Origin: Ambrosia x helenae
Taxonomy: Eukaryota; Streptophyta; Magnoliopsida; Asterales; Asteraceae
NCBI GenBank assembly: GCA_030844895.1
Contig: JAUTDX010000511.1
Coordinates: 51,913-115,912 of the forward strand
Direction of reading: 5' to 3'
Length of the DNA stretch: 64,000 nucleotides
A program made the position numbers and the translations under genes. Under the pieces are notes generated by a model, which searched no databases, was not told the origin of the DNA, and worked only from the letters and a program-made list of their open reading frames with translations. Below, piece after piece: positions 1 to 11,429 of this stretch (position 1 is its first letter; every line of letters begins with the position of its first letter).

Positions 1-540
1 CGGCATGATTGGGTTCGAGACATTCTGTGGGACATTTTAAGACGGGCTGGGATCTCAGCCAAAAAGGAGGCCCCTGTGAACTTCCTCTCAGATCCAGCAG
101 AAGGGAGATCCACCCTACGACCAGCAGATCTCCTTGTCTTTGGGTGGGCCGAGGGGAAGCATGCTTGTGTTGACCTGACGGGTGTATCTCCCCTAGTTGG
201 GTTGAGGGATAGTGGCTTTGTAGCAGGGCAAGCGGTCCGGAAAGCAGAGGCAAAGAAGGTAGAAAAACATGCTAAAGCCTGCGAGGAGAACCAACACGTT
301 TTTGTACCCTTGGTTTTTGATACCTTTGGCTCATTGGCACTGGAGGCTATCCGTTTCCTGACCAGGGTTTAGCGGGTTATTCATAGTAGTGTCTCGGTTC
401 CGGGTGGGCAGGACGTTTTTAGTAGATTAGGATTTGCTATTCAGAAAGGGGTGGCGGCGCAGCTTGTTGCCCGCCTACCCGTTATCTTGATGTAATGTTC
501 TTTGTTCTGGAATAAAAGTTAATGCTTTATTAAAAAAAAA
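1..540 (+). pseudogene. 3' end of a LINE-like retroelement ORF with poly(A) tail
   Basis: The frame is open from base 1 and reads through RPADLLVFGW, KHACVDLTGVSPL and HVFVPLVFDTFG. It meets a TAG at 370-372, then continues in the same frame through FAIQKGVAAQLVARLPVILM to TAA at 493-495. A short 3' trailer contains AATAAA and ends in an A run at 532-540. I know this protein type as a C-terminal segment found downstream of reverse transcriptases in plant and animal retroelements; the exact clade is not certain. The in-frame stop (probably CAG to TAG) makes it a dead copy. A second truncated copy of the same tail lies at 50179-50305, also with a poly(A) run, which supports retrotransposition. 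The 5' end is outside the window. Confidence 0.55.
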
Positions 541-819
541 TTATATAAAAGTAATTGCATACCTCCCACACCAATCCATCAATACAAGCTACATACCATA
601 CTCTTGTCACTATTGTGCACATCTCTCAAAATGTCACGGTACTGATTACTTGTTCTTTGATTGTAATAGAGAAAACCGTTCTTTCGTGTGTAAATGTTAG
701 ATATTTTGTTAAGTAAACAAATTATTTTATAGTAATCAATTTAAATTTATGTTCATTTCGAAAAACTATGTTCATAGTACGTTATAAATTATTGACACAC
801 AAAAACATATCTATAAAAA

Positions 820-1201
820 CATGCTAACATACCTTCCACTTTGTGGTGGAGTGGTGGAAGAACCGGGTGTCTCTTCGTGAGCCCCGAGTTCGATCCCCAT
901 TCCCTCAATTTGGAGGGTGTGCCAATGAAGAGGAGAATCTTTGAGCCATTAGATGCGGATGTTTGAATAATTGAATCTGAGGCGACCCGGTTTCATCCGG
1001 CTGTTACTCTAGCGGGCTTGCCCGTGTAGAGACAGTACGGTTCCGGGCGGACGCCAAAGCCCCCACCGCACCAGCGTTCTCTGATGCAAGATAGTCTGGG
1101 CGAAGTGGAAGGGTTAGGGCCCCCAATGGTGGGGGTGTGATGATCTCTGCCACGTCCAGTTTCGAGAAAGTCACCGTCCCAAAAAAAATCATGCTAACAT
1201 A
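820..1201 (+). mobile_element. SINE with 12-bp TSD
   Basis: The element (832-1189) lies between two exact copies of CATGCTAACATA (820-831 and 1190-1201). It ends in eight A residues. Near the 5' end it carries RNA polymerase III promoter motifs: an A-box-like TGGTGGAGTGGT at about 844-855 and a B box GAGTTCGATCC at 886-896. The perfect TSD, A-rich tail and tRNA-type promoter together define a SINE. It shares the GACGCCAAAGCCCC motif with the SINE-like piece at 10030-10250. Confidence 0.88.
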
Positions 1202-2964
1202 TGAAGTTATGAACATACTAACATCCCGAGGCGGTACACATAAACATGTAGTGATCAGTTATAACGTATCGGCTATTGAAAATTTTTTCTGCTACACACA
1301 CAAATGTGCCTTACACGAACTCATGGACATATTATCATAAGTCTCATTTTCAAGTATAAAATCGTAATCATTAACTTGTTTTAAGTCTCTTTCATAGTTT
1401 ATCCTTTTTTTATTAACCAATCACGAGGTTTCAGTTCCTGCAAGTAGATCACAATAAAGATTCTTCTATCATTATTTCTGCTATTATTTCAACTTCAAAT
1501 GTCACGAAGAGTATTATTTTTTCAAGGGCCATCATCTTCTGGTTGACACAAAAGTAAATAAAATTGCTTTCATTGGAATTTTTTACAATGAATAAATTTG
1601 TCATGTTTAAATCACCAAAGATCTTCATAACTCTAGTACATGTATTGCTTTTTATTACATGTACGTCGGATTTACAATTGATATCTCATTTTCAAATATC
1701 ATGACAGGATCAACCTTTTTAATTTCTATAGGTCGTTTCTTTTCAAAAATCATCATCTTCTACTTGAACACAAATCGTAACATACTAACATCGACGTAAC
1801 ACAGGCCAAGATACTCCGCTCACCCTATACTGCAGCGAAATTTGTTAAAATTGATTTCTTGAAATGTAATTTTCTTTAAGAAAACCATGAGTTGGACCAC
1901 GAATCGTAGTTAGCAGAGTATAAAGTAACTTTTCTTGATACGGTTACTTTAATAACACTTGGTAAAATATTTGAAAATCAAGATTTACTTTGAACACTCA
2001 CTAGTCCAGATGATAGGCTAATGATGGGGTTTGGAAACACGTCTTTTTCCGGTGTGTCTTTTGGTCTACTCGTCAAGAGACAGGGTTTTTGTGTAAAGAC
2101 GCGTGTCAAATAAATAGACGCGGTTTAGAATCAAAAGACGTGGTTGAGTCATATTTTCTTGAATATTTTATTATATTGGCTACAACGGTCACTAAGGCAC
2201 CATCCGAATATTTTATTATATTGAGCAAAAGATGGGGTTACGGGGTTCAAACTAAACCGAGTCTTTATGTTTTTTTAATCCTGTATTTTACTTGAAATTG
2301 TAGTAGTGACTTTTTTTCCATGATTTATTTAAGTTATGTGGTTTGTGAATTGTGAGTTACTAATGATATTACATGTTATCTTTAATTTATATTGTGCTTG
2401 CAATGTAATGCAACAAGATACTAATATGCTACAAGCGACAAATATGCTGGGGTTATAGACAACTATCTTTTATCTTTTGGGGGTATTGTACAATGATGAT
2501 GAATTCAGTGTCTTCAACTTATGTGTTATGATGATCGATAACGACAAAAAAGAATATGTTTGATATGTCTTATGATGGAGAAGGATAGTGTAAAAAGGTT
2601 TTTTTTTTCAGCTTGGAAAGTGTTAGAAAGAATTATGGATCATTGATAACACAAATTCAATGGTTAGGTTGAAAGTGCAAAAATTAAAATCCAGTACGTT
2701 GTCTTTGTTGACTTTTTGTTATGTTTTATTAAAAAAAATAATCTCAAACAGCTTTTAAATACTTTTTTAGTTATATACTTATATCATAACAACCCAAAAA
2801 CACTAATTTCGTCCCTGTAGATTTTCACTAAAACCATAACAAATTACAAAGAGATTACTATACTATTGATTATAATGGTGCGTCTTACCAACTAAACCTT
2901 GCGTCCTAAACCACCTACAGATGTAGCTGGTTATAATAGTACGTCTAAACTAGTTCAGTATATA
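1202..2964. other. AT-rich intergenic DNA, nothing recognised
   Basis: No coding frame with a recognisable protein was seen, and no terminal repeats with a TSD could be defined. Related phrases such as catcatcttct recur around 1530 and 1750 and may be remnants of an old repeat. Confidence 0.5.
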
Positions 2965-3333
2965 TAAGGGCATGTGTAGTGGTGGGGGGTTATGTGGGGG
3001 TTTATGGTATTAAAATATTAAAAAGTAATAGAAGAGGGGTTATGTGAGGGTTATGGAAAAAGATGGTGTAGTGGGTGAAGGGGGGTTATGGGGATTAAAA
3101 TATTATTATTTGATTGGATGTGTTTATTATTTGATTGGGTGTAGAAAAATGGGGTATAAAACTGATTAAAAAAATAATAATATAAAACTAATTTGGAAAT
3201 GGATAGCGCCCGTCATGTACAAAACGACTTCGACCCAAAACGCCTCATAGCGCCCCAGGGGGCGGTGTTCGGCGCTATGGGGAATAAAAAATTCAAAACG
3301 CCCCCCTAAAACGCTCCACTACACATACCCTAA
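2965..3333. mobile_element. Tourist-like MITE (TAA TSD)
   Basis: The element is 2968-3330 (363 bp). It starts GGGCATGTGTAGTGG and ends with the complement CCACTACACATACCC, one mismatch in 15. TAA flanks both sides (2965-2967, 3331-3333), as expected for PIF/Harbinger-type elements. The interior is GC-rich near the right end (GCGCCCCAGGGGGCG region around 3250) and has no ORF. It shares the TGTGTAGTGG terminus with the element at 21498. Confidence 0.85.
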
Positions 3334-4480
3334 GAGTACCTTTAATGACTAAAAAGTCCGTTGATGGTTCCTCGGTAAAGGTGTGGGTAAACACATTTCA
3401 TTGTTGGATCACCAATACTGATTACCAAGAGATCACCAACATAAGCATCACTAACGGAATCATTACTGGCGGATTGTGGAGGTATGATCCTGTGTAGTCG
3501 TGTATATATATAATTGGTTGAGTAACAATAATACTTTTATAAGCAGATCAGCAACAAACTTTCCCGTTGGGCCGTTGGTGATATATTTTTTCTTTAAAAT
3601 ATATATTGAATGAATTGTTGCAAATGCAAATTATTTCAATTAAATTCTTTAATTACATACAAAACATGTCTTATAAGGCTATGGAGTGTGGCTTGGAGCC
3701 CCTAGGGATTCCATTACGTCACATTTGTACCACGTAAACAAACACTCCATTCAATAATGCCCGTGAAATGAAATAACGTTATTTTAATTTAAAAACACAA
3801 AAAAAAGGAAAAAAAATTATTGGTTTAGAAAAGGGGACCACCTGATCATATTGTTACCGCTCGTTATTGTTCAGGCGACGGATCGATAGCGCTCAGGAAG
3901 TGAAGAAGGGGGCACTATTGAAGAAAAAAACGTTGAGGTAGAGAGGACGCAATACCCACCGTTTAGCCTAAATAACAAACTATCTAATGAATGATAAGAA
4001 GTTTGTTGACGATGAAAAAGTAATTACATTAAATAAAAACATATATCACAAGATCCATCTACAATCACCATAACACCTAAGGGCTAAGGATGACCTAGAA
4101 AACACAATTACTATGTTTTGACGAATCCAACGGTGATTACCTAAGGATTACTGAATGAAAAAAATATATTTTTTTTTTGAATTTGCTTTATTCTTCTTTA
4201 TTAACTTATTATATTATAGGCGATAGTCCAATGTCAATTTGTGTTCATAAACATTTTGTTTGTGGTTGTTCTTAATGAATGACGAACACGTTTTTTCCTT
4301 AATGAAGGAATCTGAACGCAAATTCTTGTTTAGTAAGTGTTTATAAACACATTAATTTCCTTAATGAAAAAACTCCGAACAAGTCCTTGTTCGTGTTCGT
4401 TCAGTTCGTTTGCAGCTTATATATAATGTTCCAATCTGGTGTCACTTTGCTTCTTTAGTGAACCAATTTTTTGAAAACGG
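3334..4480. other. Intergenic DNA, no assignable feature
   Basis: No gene was recognised. At 3678 TAA is followed by GGCTATGGAGTGTGG, which resembles the left end of Tourist-like MITEs in this window, but no matching right end was found. The stretch 4255-4400 has loosely repeated TGTTCG/GAACA phrases. Confidence 0.4.
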
Positions 4481-4485
4481 TCGCA

Positions 4486-6105
4486 TAGATGTACGAAAAG
4501 AAACAATTTGGAGATCGAAGCTGTCGAACCAACAAGAACTGGTTTCGGTTCCAAACCGATAGCCCCAAAGCAGTTCAGTTTATATTAAAATCTGTAGGTT
4601 CTAGGCCGGTCCCCGCTTCCTTGCCAAACAACATGAACCGAACTGGTTTTTTTTTTTCCGAACCGGTTGAAAAAAGCTATGCAACTTACAAAGTGCTATA
4701 GTCGTTTTTTACTCTTTTTTCTAAATAATTACCACTTTGCCCTTTAGGTTTAGTATAAATAAGTTTTTGATGCATTGGGTTGATCATAACGCTCGAAAAC
4801 GCAAAAACACCCTCGCAAAAGCAAAAACACACTCGAAAACACAAAAATCACTCTCTTATTCACTCTTTTTTATTCGCTTTGCTTATTGTTGATATTTATA
4901 ATTTTTATAATTTTATTTTTGTATTTGATTTTTTCTGTTTTCTTGTTACAAAAAAAAACTATAAAAGGTGAATTTTATGTATTTTTTTGTTGTGTCGTTC
5001 ACAATCTAAGTTTACGAATCAAAATCGGTCTTCCAAACCAATCAAACTGGTTTCAACCTGAAATAGGTTTCACCAGAAACCCGTAGACAAAAAACTGGTT
5101 TTGGATTTCTGTAAAGATAAAAAACGATTTGTACACCTCTACACGCACACTCTACATGACACTTTTTACTTGACTGGCCCAGAGCTATAAGCCCATTCAA
5201 AATGGATCGGTTCAGTAGCTCACTTGACGACCCGCTTAATTTAGCAAAAGTGTGTATCGTTTGAACCGGTTCCGGTTCCAAACCAGTATACAGTGGAACC
5301 GGTTCCGGTTCCTCTAGGAACCGCCGTTCCAGCACCAATTCCACTATTTTAGCCAAAAACGGTTCGGAACCGAAACCGGAACCGATCTCAAGAACCGGTC
5401 CCAGAACCGATTCCACTGTTAGAATAGCCCAAATTCGTTTTTTTGATTGTTGGGTTCGTTTATAGCCGTTAAATAGCCGTTTTTTCACCCAAAATCACCA
5501 TTTTGCCACCCTTGTTTAGTATAAATAGGTTTTGGATGTTTTGGTTGATCACAACACTCAAAAACGCAAAAAGAAACAACCCGAAAACACAAAAACCGCT
5601 ATCTTATACACTTAAATATTGTGTTCGCTTCGCTTTTACTACATCATTCCGTGGCTTCATCTTCAAAACCCATCCCAAACCGGTTCTACAAACGAGCCTA
5701 CCATTGTTTAAATTTTCGAGACGACACGAAACGCCGAACTTTTTAGCGAAAATGGTTATTTCGACTTATGTCTTATGTCGAATGGCGAAAAAAAAAGCAC
5801 ATTGTAGAAAGCTTTAATTTCATTTTCCATGTTTCTTGTTTTGAAATCCTAGAAAAAAAATAATAAAAGTCGTAATTTTATGTTTATTTTTTTTGCCACC
5901 GGTTTTTTTTTAATTGTGCACGCAAGAACCGATTCCGGAACAGAAACTGGAACCGAACCGGAACCGTTCTTAAAAACCGGTCTTTGGAACCGACGGAACC
6001 GGACCGAAACCGGACGGAACCGAAACCGGAACCGACACTGTAGCGGACCGTTCCAAACTGGAACCGGTTCCTCAAATAAAATCGATTTGTTCACCTCTAT
6101 ACACA
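4486..6105. mobile_element. Two related degenerate hAT-like non-autonomous copies
   Basis: Two blocks share the same parts in the same order. Each has a TATA-like TTTAGTATAAATA (about 4748 and 5516), a run of AAAACGCAAAAA/AAAACACAAAAA phrases, CCGGTTCC-rich segments, and a right end of the form GATTTGTxCACCTCTA (about 5141 and 6101). TAG-type ends next to dispersed short motifs fit hAT derivatives. I could not find matching 8-bp TSDs, so outer limits are approximate. Open frames here encode only motif-derived Arg/Phe/Ser or Glu/Pro strings and are not genes. Confidence 0.45.
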
Positions 6106-6958
6106 ATTGACTATTTGAAACAACTGCAAGCCATGGAAAGCCGCAAGACCGCAAAGGAACCATCATTAATACCATGTTGGGCCAAAAGTCAAAACCAATG
6201 TAATGTTGGGCCGAGCAGTGGGCACATAAGTATAACACATTCATTAAAATTGTTTGGTTGCTTGCCAAACATCCAAAAATACTTAGTACGTACTTTAATC
6301 CAAAAGTGGGACACAAATGCAATGAGTGTGCCCAGATTTTGGTGGTTTGAAAATATTCTATGATAAATTTGTGAGTTTGTGAACCGTTTTTTATTTAAAT
6401 AAAAAATAAATACAAAGTAACTCATGTTTGGCAAAAAATAGCTGGTAGCTGGTAATTGTAACTATAGTTTTTTAAATATATTTTGGTGTTTGGTAGAGTG
6501 ATTGAAGCTTTTAATAAAATGTATAAAATGATTAAATAGGCATAAATAAAAGCTTATATGCATGTTTATTTTTATTTTTTATGGTAGAATGGGTATTTGT
6601 GTCATTTTACTCATTAAAAGCTTATAGCTAGTATGAGGTTTTTCTTAAACGCTAGTACTAGTAGCATTTTAGTATGGAGCCTTTTTTCTTAACTTAAAAG
6701 CTTTAAGCTTCAAGGCTTTTAACATGCATTAGTAAGACCGGAAAACAAGGATTTAGCAAGACATGTAAAAAACACACAGTACTGCTATACATAAATGCAT
6801 CTCCCACTTTTTCTTTTTAAATGACAATAGTGAATAGTGTAGCATTTCTAATTTTTTAAATCAGTGTTCTATTTAATTTTTCAACCATTAGTTTTATACT
6901 ATTTTACCTTATACATTCAATCTAAACATATACCATTTAAGCTCTATTCTAAACAGTT
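6106..6958. other. Intergenic DNA with a possible old MITE
   Basis: About 6422-6728 begins CATGTTTGGCAAAAAATAGC and ends with GGCTTTTAACATG, with internal TAGCT and AAAGCTT inverted phrases. This resembles old TIR elements, but only the outer CATGTT is clearly inverted and no convincing TSD was found. The remainder is AT-rich with nothing recognised. Confidence 0.3.
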
Positions 6959-6963
6959 TTTAC

Positions 6964-7280
6964 TGTTGAAAGTTAATCCTAAAACGTGTATAAGTTGAAA
7001 GGTGAAAGACCAAAGTGAAATATTGGTTTAGATTAGTTTGAATGTTTGAATTATCTTATTTGATTAACTGGTAGAGATAATGATGTTTGGTTAGAATTAG
7101 ATTATGATTGCTAATAGTATTTGAGTAGGATTAGTATGTTTAATTTAGCATAAATAGGGGTCTAGGTTAATGGTTTTATTTGTCCTTTGTTTGTTTGTTC
7201 GTTTGATATGTAAAAACAGTCGCGGGTTTGTCCCCCCAAATATCTCGTGTTCGTGTTTGATCTAATTGTCTGGGCCAACA
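6964..7280 (+). repeat. 5' LTR of the non-autonomous element
   Basis: Starts TGTTGAAAGTTAATCC, ends CTGGGCCAACA, and is followed directly by the primer-binding-like site at 7281. Its partner is at 8749-9066. A TATA-like CATAAATAG lies near 7149. Confidence 0.9.
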
Positions 7281-7298
7281 ATTGATATCAAAGCTTGG
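7281..7298 (+). promoter_or_regulatory. Putative tRNA primer-binding site
   Basis: ATTGATATCAAAGCTTGG directly abuts the 5' LTR. It resembles the TGGTATCAGAGC site used by many plant Copia elements for initiator-Met tRNA priming, with several differences. Confidence 0.6.
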
Positions 7299-8016
7299 CT
7301 GTTTGAGAGTCGTTTTTCAAGAAGGGGGCAGCCCCTAGCGGGGCTGTAACGGCGGTAAAACCAACAGTGGTTGGTGTTGCGGTTAGAAAACAACTCAGAG
7401 AACAAGTTCGTGATCGGAAGAGAGTTTTGATTGAAAATCAGCAGTTGATTTTTATTTGGTTGATTGTCGAATAGAAAAAAAAAACAAAAGGGCAGTTGGT
7501 TTCGTGGAGTAAAGAAGATTAACAAATCATCGTTTGGCTCGTTGTTACAAACGAAAATATAAATATCATTCATATGGTTGGTGGAGAATAATAAAATAAG
7601 GTGATTAAGTATGAAATTCAAGATTTGGTTGAAAGTTCTAGAGAGGCTCGTCAAAGTGTAAGACGAATTTGGACCCCCAAAAAGAAAAGAATGGCTTGTT
7701 TTTTAGGGTAAACAGGCAGTGACTGTGGGGTGTTTCTAAAACGGTGACAACGAGATGGTTCGGGTCAACCGATATTAAGGGGACTACCATCAAGAAGGTG
7801 GTGATGACCAAAGAAGTGCATGTGGGTTGCGTCTTGTGTTGATCGCTAGTATTTGATGGTTTCTTTGCTAATGGCGGTTATGAGTTGGTTCGAACCAGCT
7901 GGTGTCACGGCAAGTGATAGTAAGGGCGGCATGGGTCAAGTGCTTGAGCCGTGAAGAAAGTTTACACAGTAGGTTTTGATCGTAACAATTGTGTTTGTTG
8001 ATGGAGGTTATTAGCG

Positions 8017-8148
8017 AGCCCGAAAGAAAAACAAGCTGCGTGTTTGTTTTGTTGATTGTAAGCCCGAAAGAAAAACAAGCTGCGTGTTTGATTTGTTGAT
8101 TGTAAGCCCGAAAGAAAAACAAGCTGCGTGTTTGTTTTGTTGATTGTA
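8017..8148. repeat. Three 44-bp tandem repeats inside the LTR element
   Basis: Units start at 8017, 8061 and 8105, each beginning AGCCCGAAAGAAAAACAAGC, and are nearly identical. Further downstream a roughly 60-bp phrase containing TTTCGGGATCGGGAATCAAT occurs twice (about 8290 and 8350), and AGATCTTGATGAATGA phrases recur at 8415-8500. The interior has therefore grown by local duplication. Confidence 0.85.
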
Positions 8149-8748
8149 AGGCAACAAGTGTTGCTCGGGTGATGTGAAAATAATCGTGAAGCAAATATTA
8201 TCCAGGTTTGCGAAATTGTTTCCGGTTAAGTAGGTGAATCAAGAATATTGTTCTTGATGAATTAAAGAAAGTTTTGTGGTGTTGGAGATTGGTTTCGGGA
8301 TCGGGAATCAATTCCAATTGAAAAAAGGTTTGCGGTGTGTGGAGATTGATTTCGGGATCGGGAATCAATTCCAGCTGAAAAAAGCAAACCCAAGAATGAA
8401 TGAGCCCTCAAAGCAGATCTTGATGAATGAGCCCTCAAGAGAAGATCTTGATGAATGAGTCCCCGAAGAGCAGATCTTGATGAATGATGTCTTCAAGAGC
8501 GGATCTTGAAGATGAAAGAAAGAGATGATGCAGTCAAGAGTAGATCTTGAAGAAAGGAAGAATGCAGTCAAGAAACCCGTTTTCGAGTTGACGCATGAAG
8601 GTCAAGAACCTGCGTGGTTTGATCAAGAAAGATAGTAAGATGAACCTGCGTGGTTCGTTCGAGAAGAAAAGCAAGAGCGATCAAGACCCAGAGTGGTCAG
8701 ATTGGGGAAGTAAGAGAAGCATGGTCGGGTTTTAGGATTAAGGGGGAA

Positions 8749-9066
8749 TGTTGAAAGTTAATCCTAAAACGTGTATGAGTTGAAAGGTGAAGGACCAAAG
8801 TGAAATATTGGTTTAGATTAGTTTGAATGTTTGAATTATCTTATTTGATTAATTGGTAGAGATAATGATGTTTGGTTAGAATTAGATTATGATTGCTAAT
8901 AGTATTTGAGTAGGATTAATATGTTTAATTTAGTATAAATAGAGGTATAGGTTAATGGTTTTATTTGTCCCTCGTTTGTTTGTTCGTTTGATATATAAAA
9001 AGAGTCGTGGATTTGTCCCCCCAAATATCTCGTGTTTGTGTGTTGATCTAATTGTCTGGGCCAACA
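8749..9066 (+). repeat. 3' LTR of the non-autonomous element
   Basis: Starts TGTTGAAAGTTAATCC right after the purine tract AAGGGGGAA at 8740-8748 and ends GGGCCAACA, followed by the TSD copy TTTAC. Confidence 0.9.
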
Positions 9067-9071
9067 TTTAC

Positions 9072-9436
9072 ATACATAGAGATCCCGCACAATATTGCAG
9101 GATGGACAGTTTACAAAGTATAAGGTAAAGATAACTTAAGAAAACTTAGCATTAAAAGATAAAGAAGCAATATGTTCCCCGTGCTATGCGGTGGAATCAT
9201 TTGATAGCGTTCACGGGTTGTTCGATCAAAATAGGGTACTGGCACAGTTTCGACAATGCATTGTCAAGAAAAAAAAAAAGAATCAACTCACCAAAATAGC
9301 AACAAGAGTTAAGCATGAAAAGATTGAATTGTTTCGTTTTTTTTATCTTTTTTAAACACTTTATGAGTATAAGTTAAAACAATGGTTTAAATATGTATAA
9401 GTTGAAATGGTATATTACAAACGAAATGCAAACTTG
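9072..9436. other. Intergenic DNA, nothing recognised
   Basis: Short AT-rich spacer between two LTR insertions. No ORF, RNA gene or element termini were identified. Confidence 0.5.
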
Positions 9437-9880
9437 GTTACTGATGAGGTATGTCCCGGCTCGGTCAAGCCGGTCAACACCTGACGTTATTTACTAATAT
9501 ATATTATTTATTATTAACCCAATAGTGAGGCCCATCACAATATAGCTTGTATTAAGCTTTCTAGGCTGAGGGTTTTATGGAGGCAACCCCCTAACGGGGC
9601 TTGGTGTCAATGGGCTATGTGTCCATAGTTAGGGGTCTGTGATGGTGGCCCATTAGTTCCCTATTTAAGAGGTTCACCTCTAACCCTAGGGAACAGGTTG
9701 GAGTCTATCACACTTTTTGCGTCTGTGATGGGAGGAAACTCCTGGCAGTCGCCTCCATCCCTCTTTCTTTTCCTTTTTTCTTGTTGCAGATCTGGATCTT
9801 GGAGACGGAGAGGACGATGTGTGGGCCTCGTTCATCATCGCTGGAATATCTACCGTAAAGGTATATGTTTCTTCAGTTAC
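9437..9880. mobile_element. Solo LTR (434 bp)
   Basis: The LTR (9442-9875) begins TGATGAGGTATG and ends TTTCTTCA, the standard TG...CA form. An exact 5-bp repeat GTTAC flanks it (9437-9441 and 9876-9880). Inside is a TATA-like CCCTATTTAAGAGG near 9659. No internal region or second LTR is present, so it is read as a solo LTR left by recombination. The family is not identified. Confidence 0.78.
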
Positions 9881-10029
9881 ATAGTAACGCACTTACAATA
9901 CACAATATATGCCCTCTTTTCGAGTCTCAAATTTAAATTGTAGCAAAACGTACTAGCATTTAATCTCTCTTTCTCTCACTTCCGTCGATGCCAACCTTTT
10001 CTCTAACTGGTGTAGCTACATCTTAAAAA

Positions 10030-10250
10030 CACATGATGTAGCGGTCAGAGCAATGAAGATAAGAACTAGATCTTTGTGATCGCAAGTTCGAATACAAGCC
10101 AACACGAGTTTTATCCTCCAGTGTTACCTCAGAGAACATAGTTCTTGTAGGGGCATAACGGCTATCATCCCTTCTAGTACACTAGAAAAGACGTGGTAAG
10201 GTTCTCATGGAACGCCAAAGCCCCACACCGATGTCAGCGTGAACGGTTTA
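10030..10250 (+). mobile_element. SINE-like fragment
   Basis: A tRNA-like 5' part (GATGTAGCGGTCAGAG, then B box GCAAGTTCGAATACAAG near 10082) is followed by AACGCCAAAGCCCC at about 10211, a motif shared with the SINE at 832-1189. No A tail or TSD could be defined, so the 3' end appears lost. Confidence 0.55.
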
Positions 10251-10424
10251 ACAAAGCCAGCTCTTGGGTAGGCCAAGTAAAGCCAATGCTTTGGGCCTTC
10301 ATAGTTTTTGGGCCCCACAATTTTATAATATATTCTTATATATAGATACATGTAATTTGGGCTTGAAATAGATGTGCACTACAATGAATTGAGAAAGACA
10401 GAAACGTTAAATGCTTAACAACAG

Positions 10425-11325
10425 GGTTGGCTCAACTGTTTTGGAGACCTAAAGTGAGTAAAAAAAATTAGGCCCTTTAAAATCACATGGGTCTCAATTT
10501 AACAACTCAACATTGACCAAACTAACTTGGTAGCAATAGGCAGGAGAGACTTTTTAAAAGGTAACAAGGAGTAATTCAGTAATAGAGTTAGGGATTGCAT
10601 TTTTTTTATTGATTTATAATGTAACTACAGTTTCAATGTTTCCAGATAACAAATTAACAACTCAACACTAAACAATCTAATTTATCAAAAAAAAATATAT
10701 ATATATAAAAGTTGTAGGAAAAAAGCATACCTTGAAGAGATGATTTACTGAACTTGCTATGTTTCCAAAACAACATTTGCAAAAGAACAAAACAGTAAAA
10801 CTATCTGTCCATAAAAGAAATAAAAAATAGATAATGAGCAAAATCCCAAGTGCCCCATGTATGTAGAAATATGACTCAGTTATAATAGGCTTGCATAAAC
10901 CTTCAACAACAAAAAAGAATCAGTAACCAAACATGCCAACAATGTGTCATGTAATAAGAGGGAGAGAAAAAAGGACCTACCAAAAAAACAAACTAAACTC
11001 GTTACAGAAGTGAAGTCACAAAGGTAATCGACTATGGACCAAAAATTACGGTAACGACTATAAACAACCAAACTAGTTTCATGGTTTGGAAACTGAAATA
11101 AAAAACTTACCCATGTCCAAACTCAGAATTTATGGAGATCTACATGGCCTCCCCTATTATTTCACTTTTAACATAACTTTTTATTGTTTCCCAGACCCAA
11201 TTAATTGTCAATCCGAATTCCAAACGGTGGTTACAACAAGCCCAAATATGTAAATGGGGCCTTTGTAGAGTGGGGGCCCAAAGCAAGGGTTTCATTTCAC
11301 TTGCACTTAAGCCGACGGTTAAGAC
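10425..11325. mobile_element. Possible degenerate hAT-like element
   Basis: The left side starts CAGGGTTGGCTCAACTG and the right side has CACTTAAGCCGACGGTT, imperfectly inverted. GGCCCTTT/GGGCCTTT phrases occur near both ends. No TSD matches, so this is tentative. Short open frames inside show no recognisable protein. Confidence 0.28.
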
Positions 11326-11425
11326 ACATAGTCTGGTTGGATGTGAGGGTGACGGACCTGTCAAGAGACTGATGTGACCGACTCATTCTCATAAAAAAGA
11401 TGAATGAAAGTCACCGTTAAAAAAA
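11300..11425 (+). mobile_element. 5'-truncated SINE-like tail
   Basis: The segment ends GAAAGTCACCGTTAAAAAAA, closely matching the 3' end of the SINE at 832-1189 (GAAAGTCACCGTCCCAAAA). No B box is visible upstream, so this appears to be a 5'-truncated copy. The 5' limit is approximate. Confidence 0.4.
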
Positions 11426-11429
11426 CATC

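Larger units (their letters stand above)
6959..9071 (+). mobile_element. Non-autonomous LTR retrotransposon (LARD/TRIM-like)
   Basis: Two LTRs of about 317 bp (6964-7280 and 8749-9066) flank a 1.47-kb interior, with an exact 5-bp TSD TTTAC on both sides (6959-6963 and 9067-9071). The LTRs begin TGTTGAAAG and end GGGCCAACA. A primer-binding-like ATTGATATCAAAGC follows the 5' LTR, resembling the initiator-Met tRNA primer site of Copia elements. A purine tract AAGGGGGAA precedes the 3' LTR. No gag or pol protein can be read in the interior, which instead carries short tandem repeats. By eye the LTRs differ at roughly 14-16 of 317 positions, so the insertion is older than the Copia copy at 25985. 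Confidence 0.92.

Noticed and set aside
5042..5488. 148-codon minus-strand frame rich in Glu and Pro
   Set aside because: It is made of repeated GAACCGGTTCC motifs within degenerate hAT-like DNA, with no recognisable protein.
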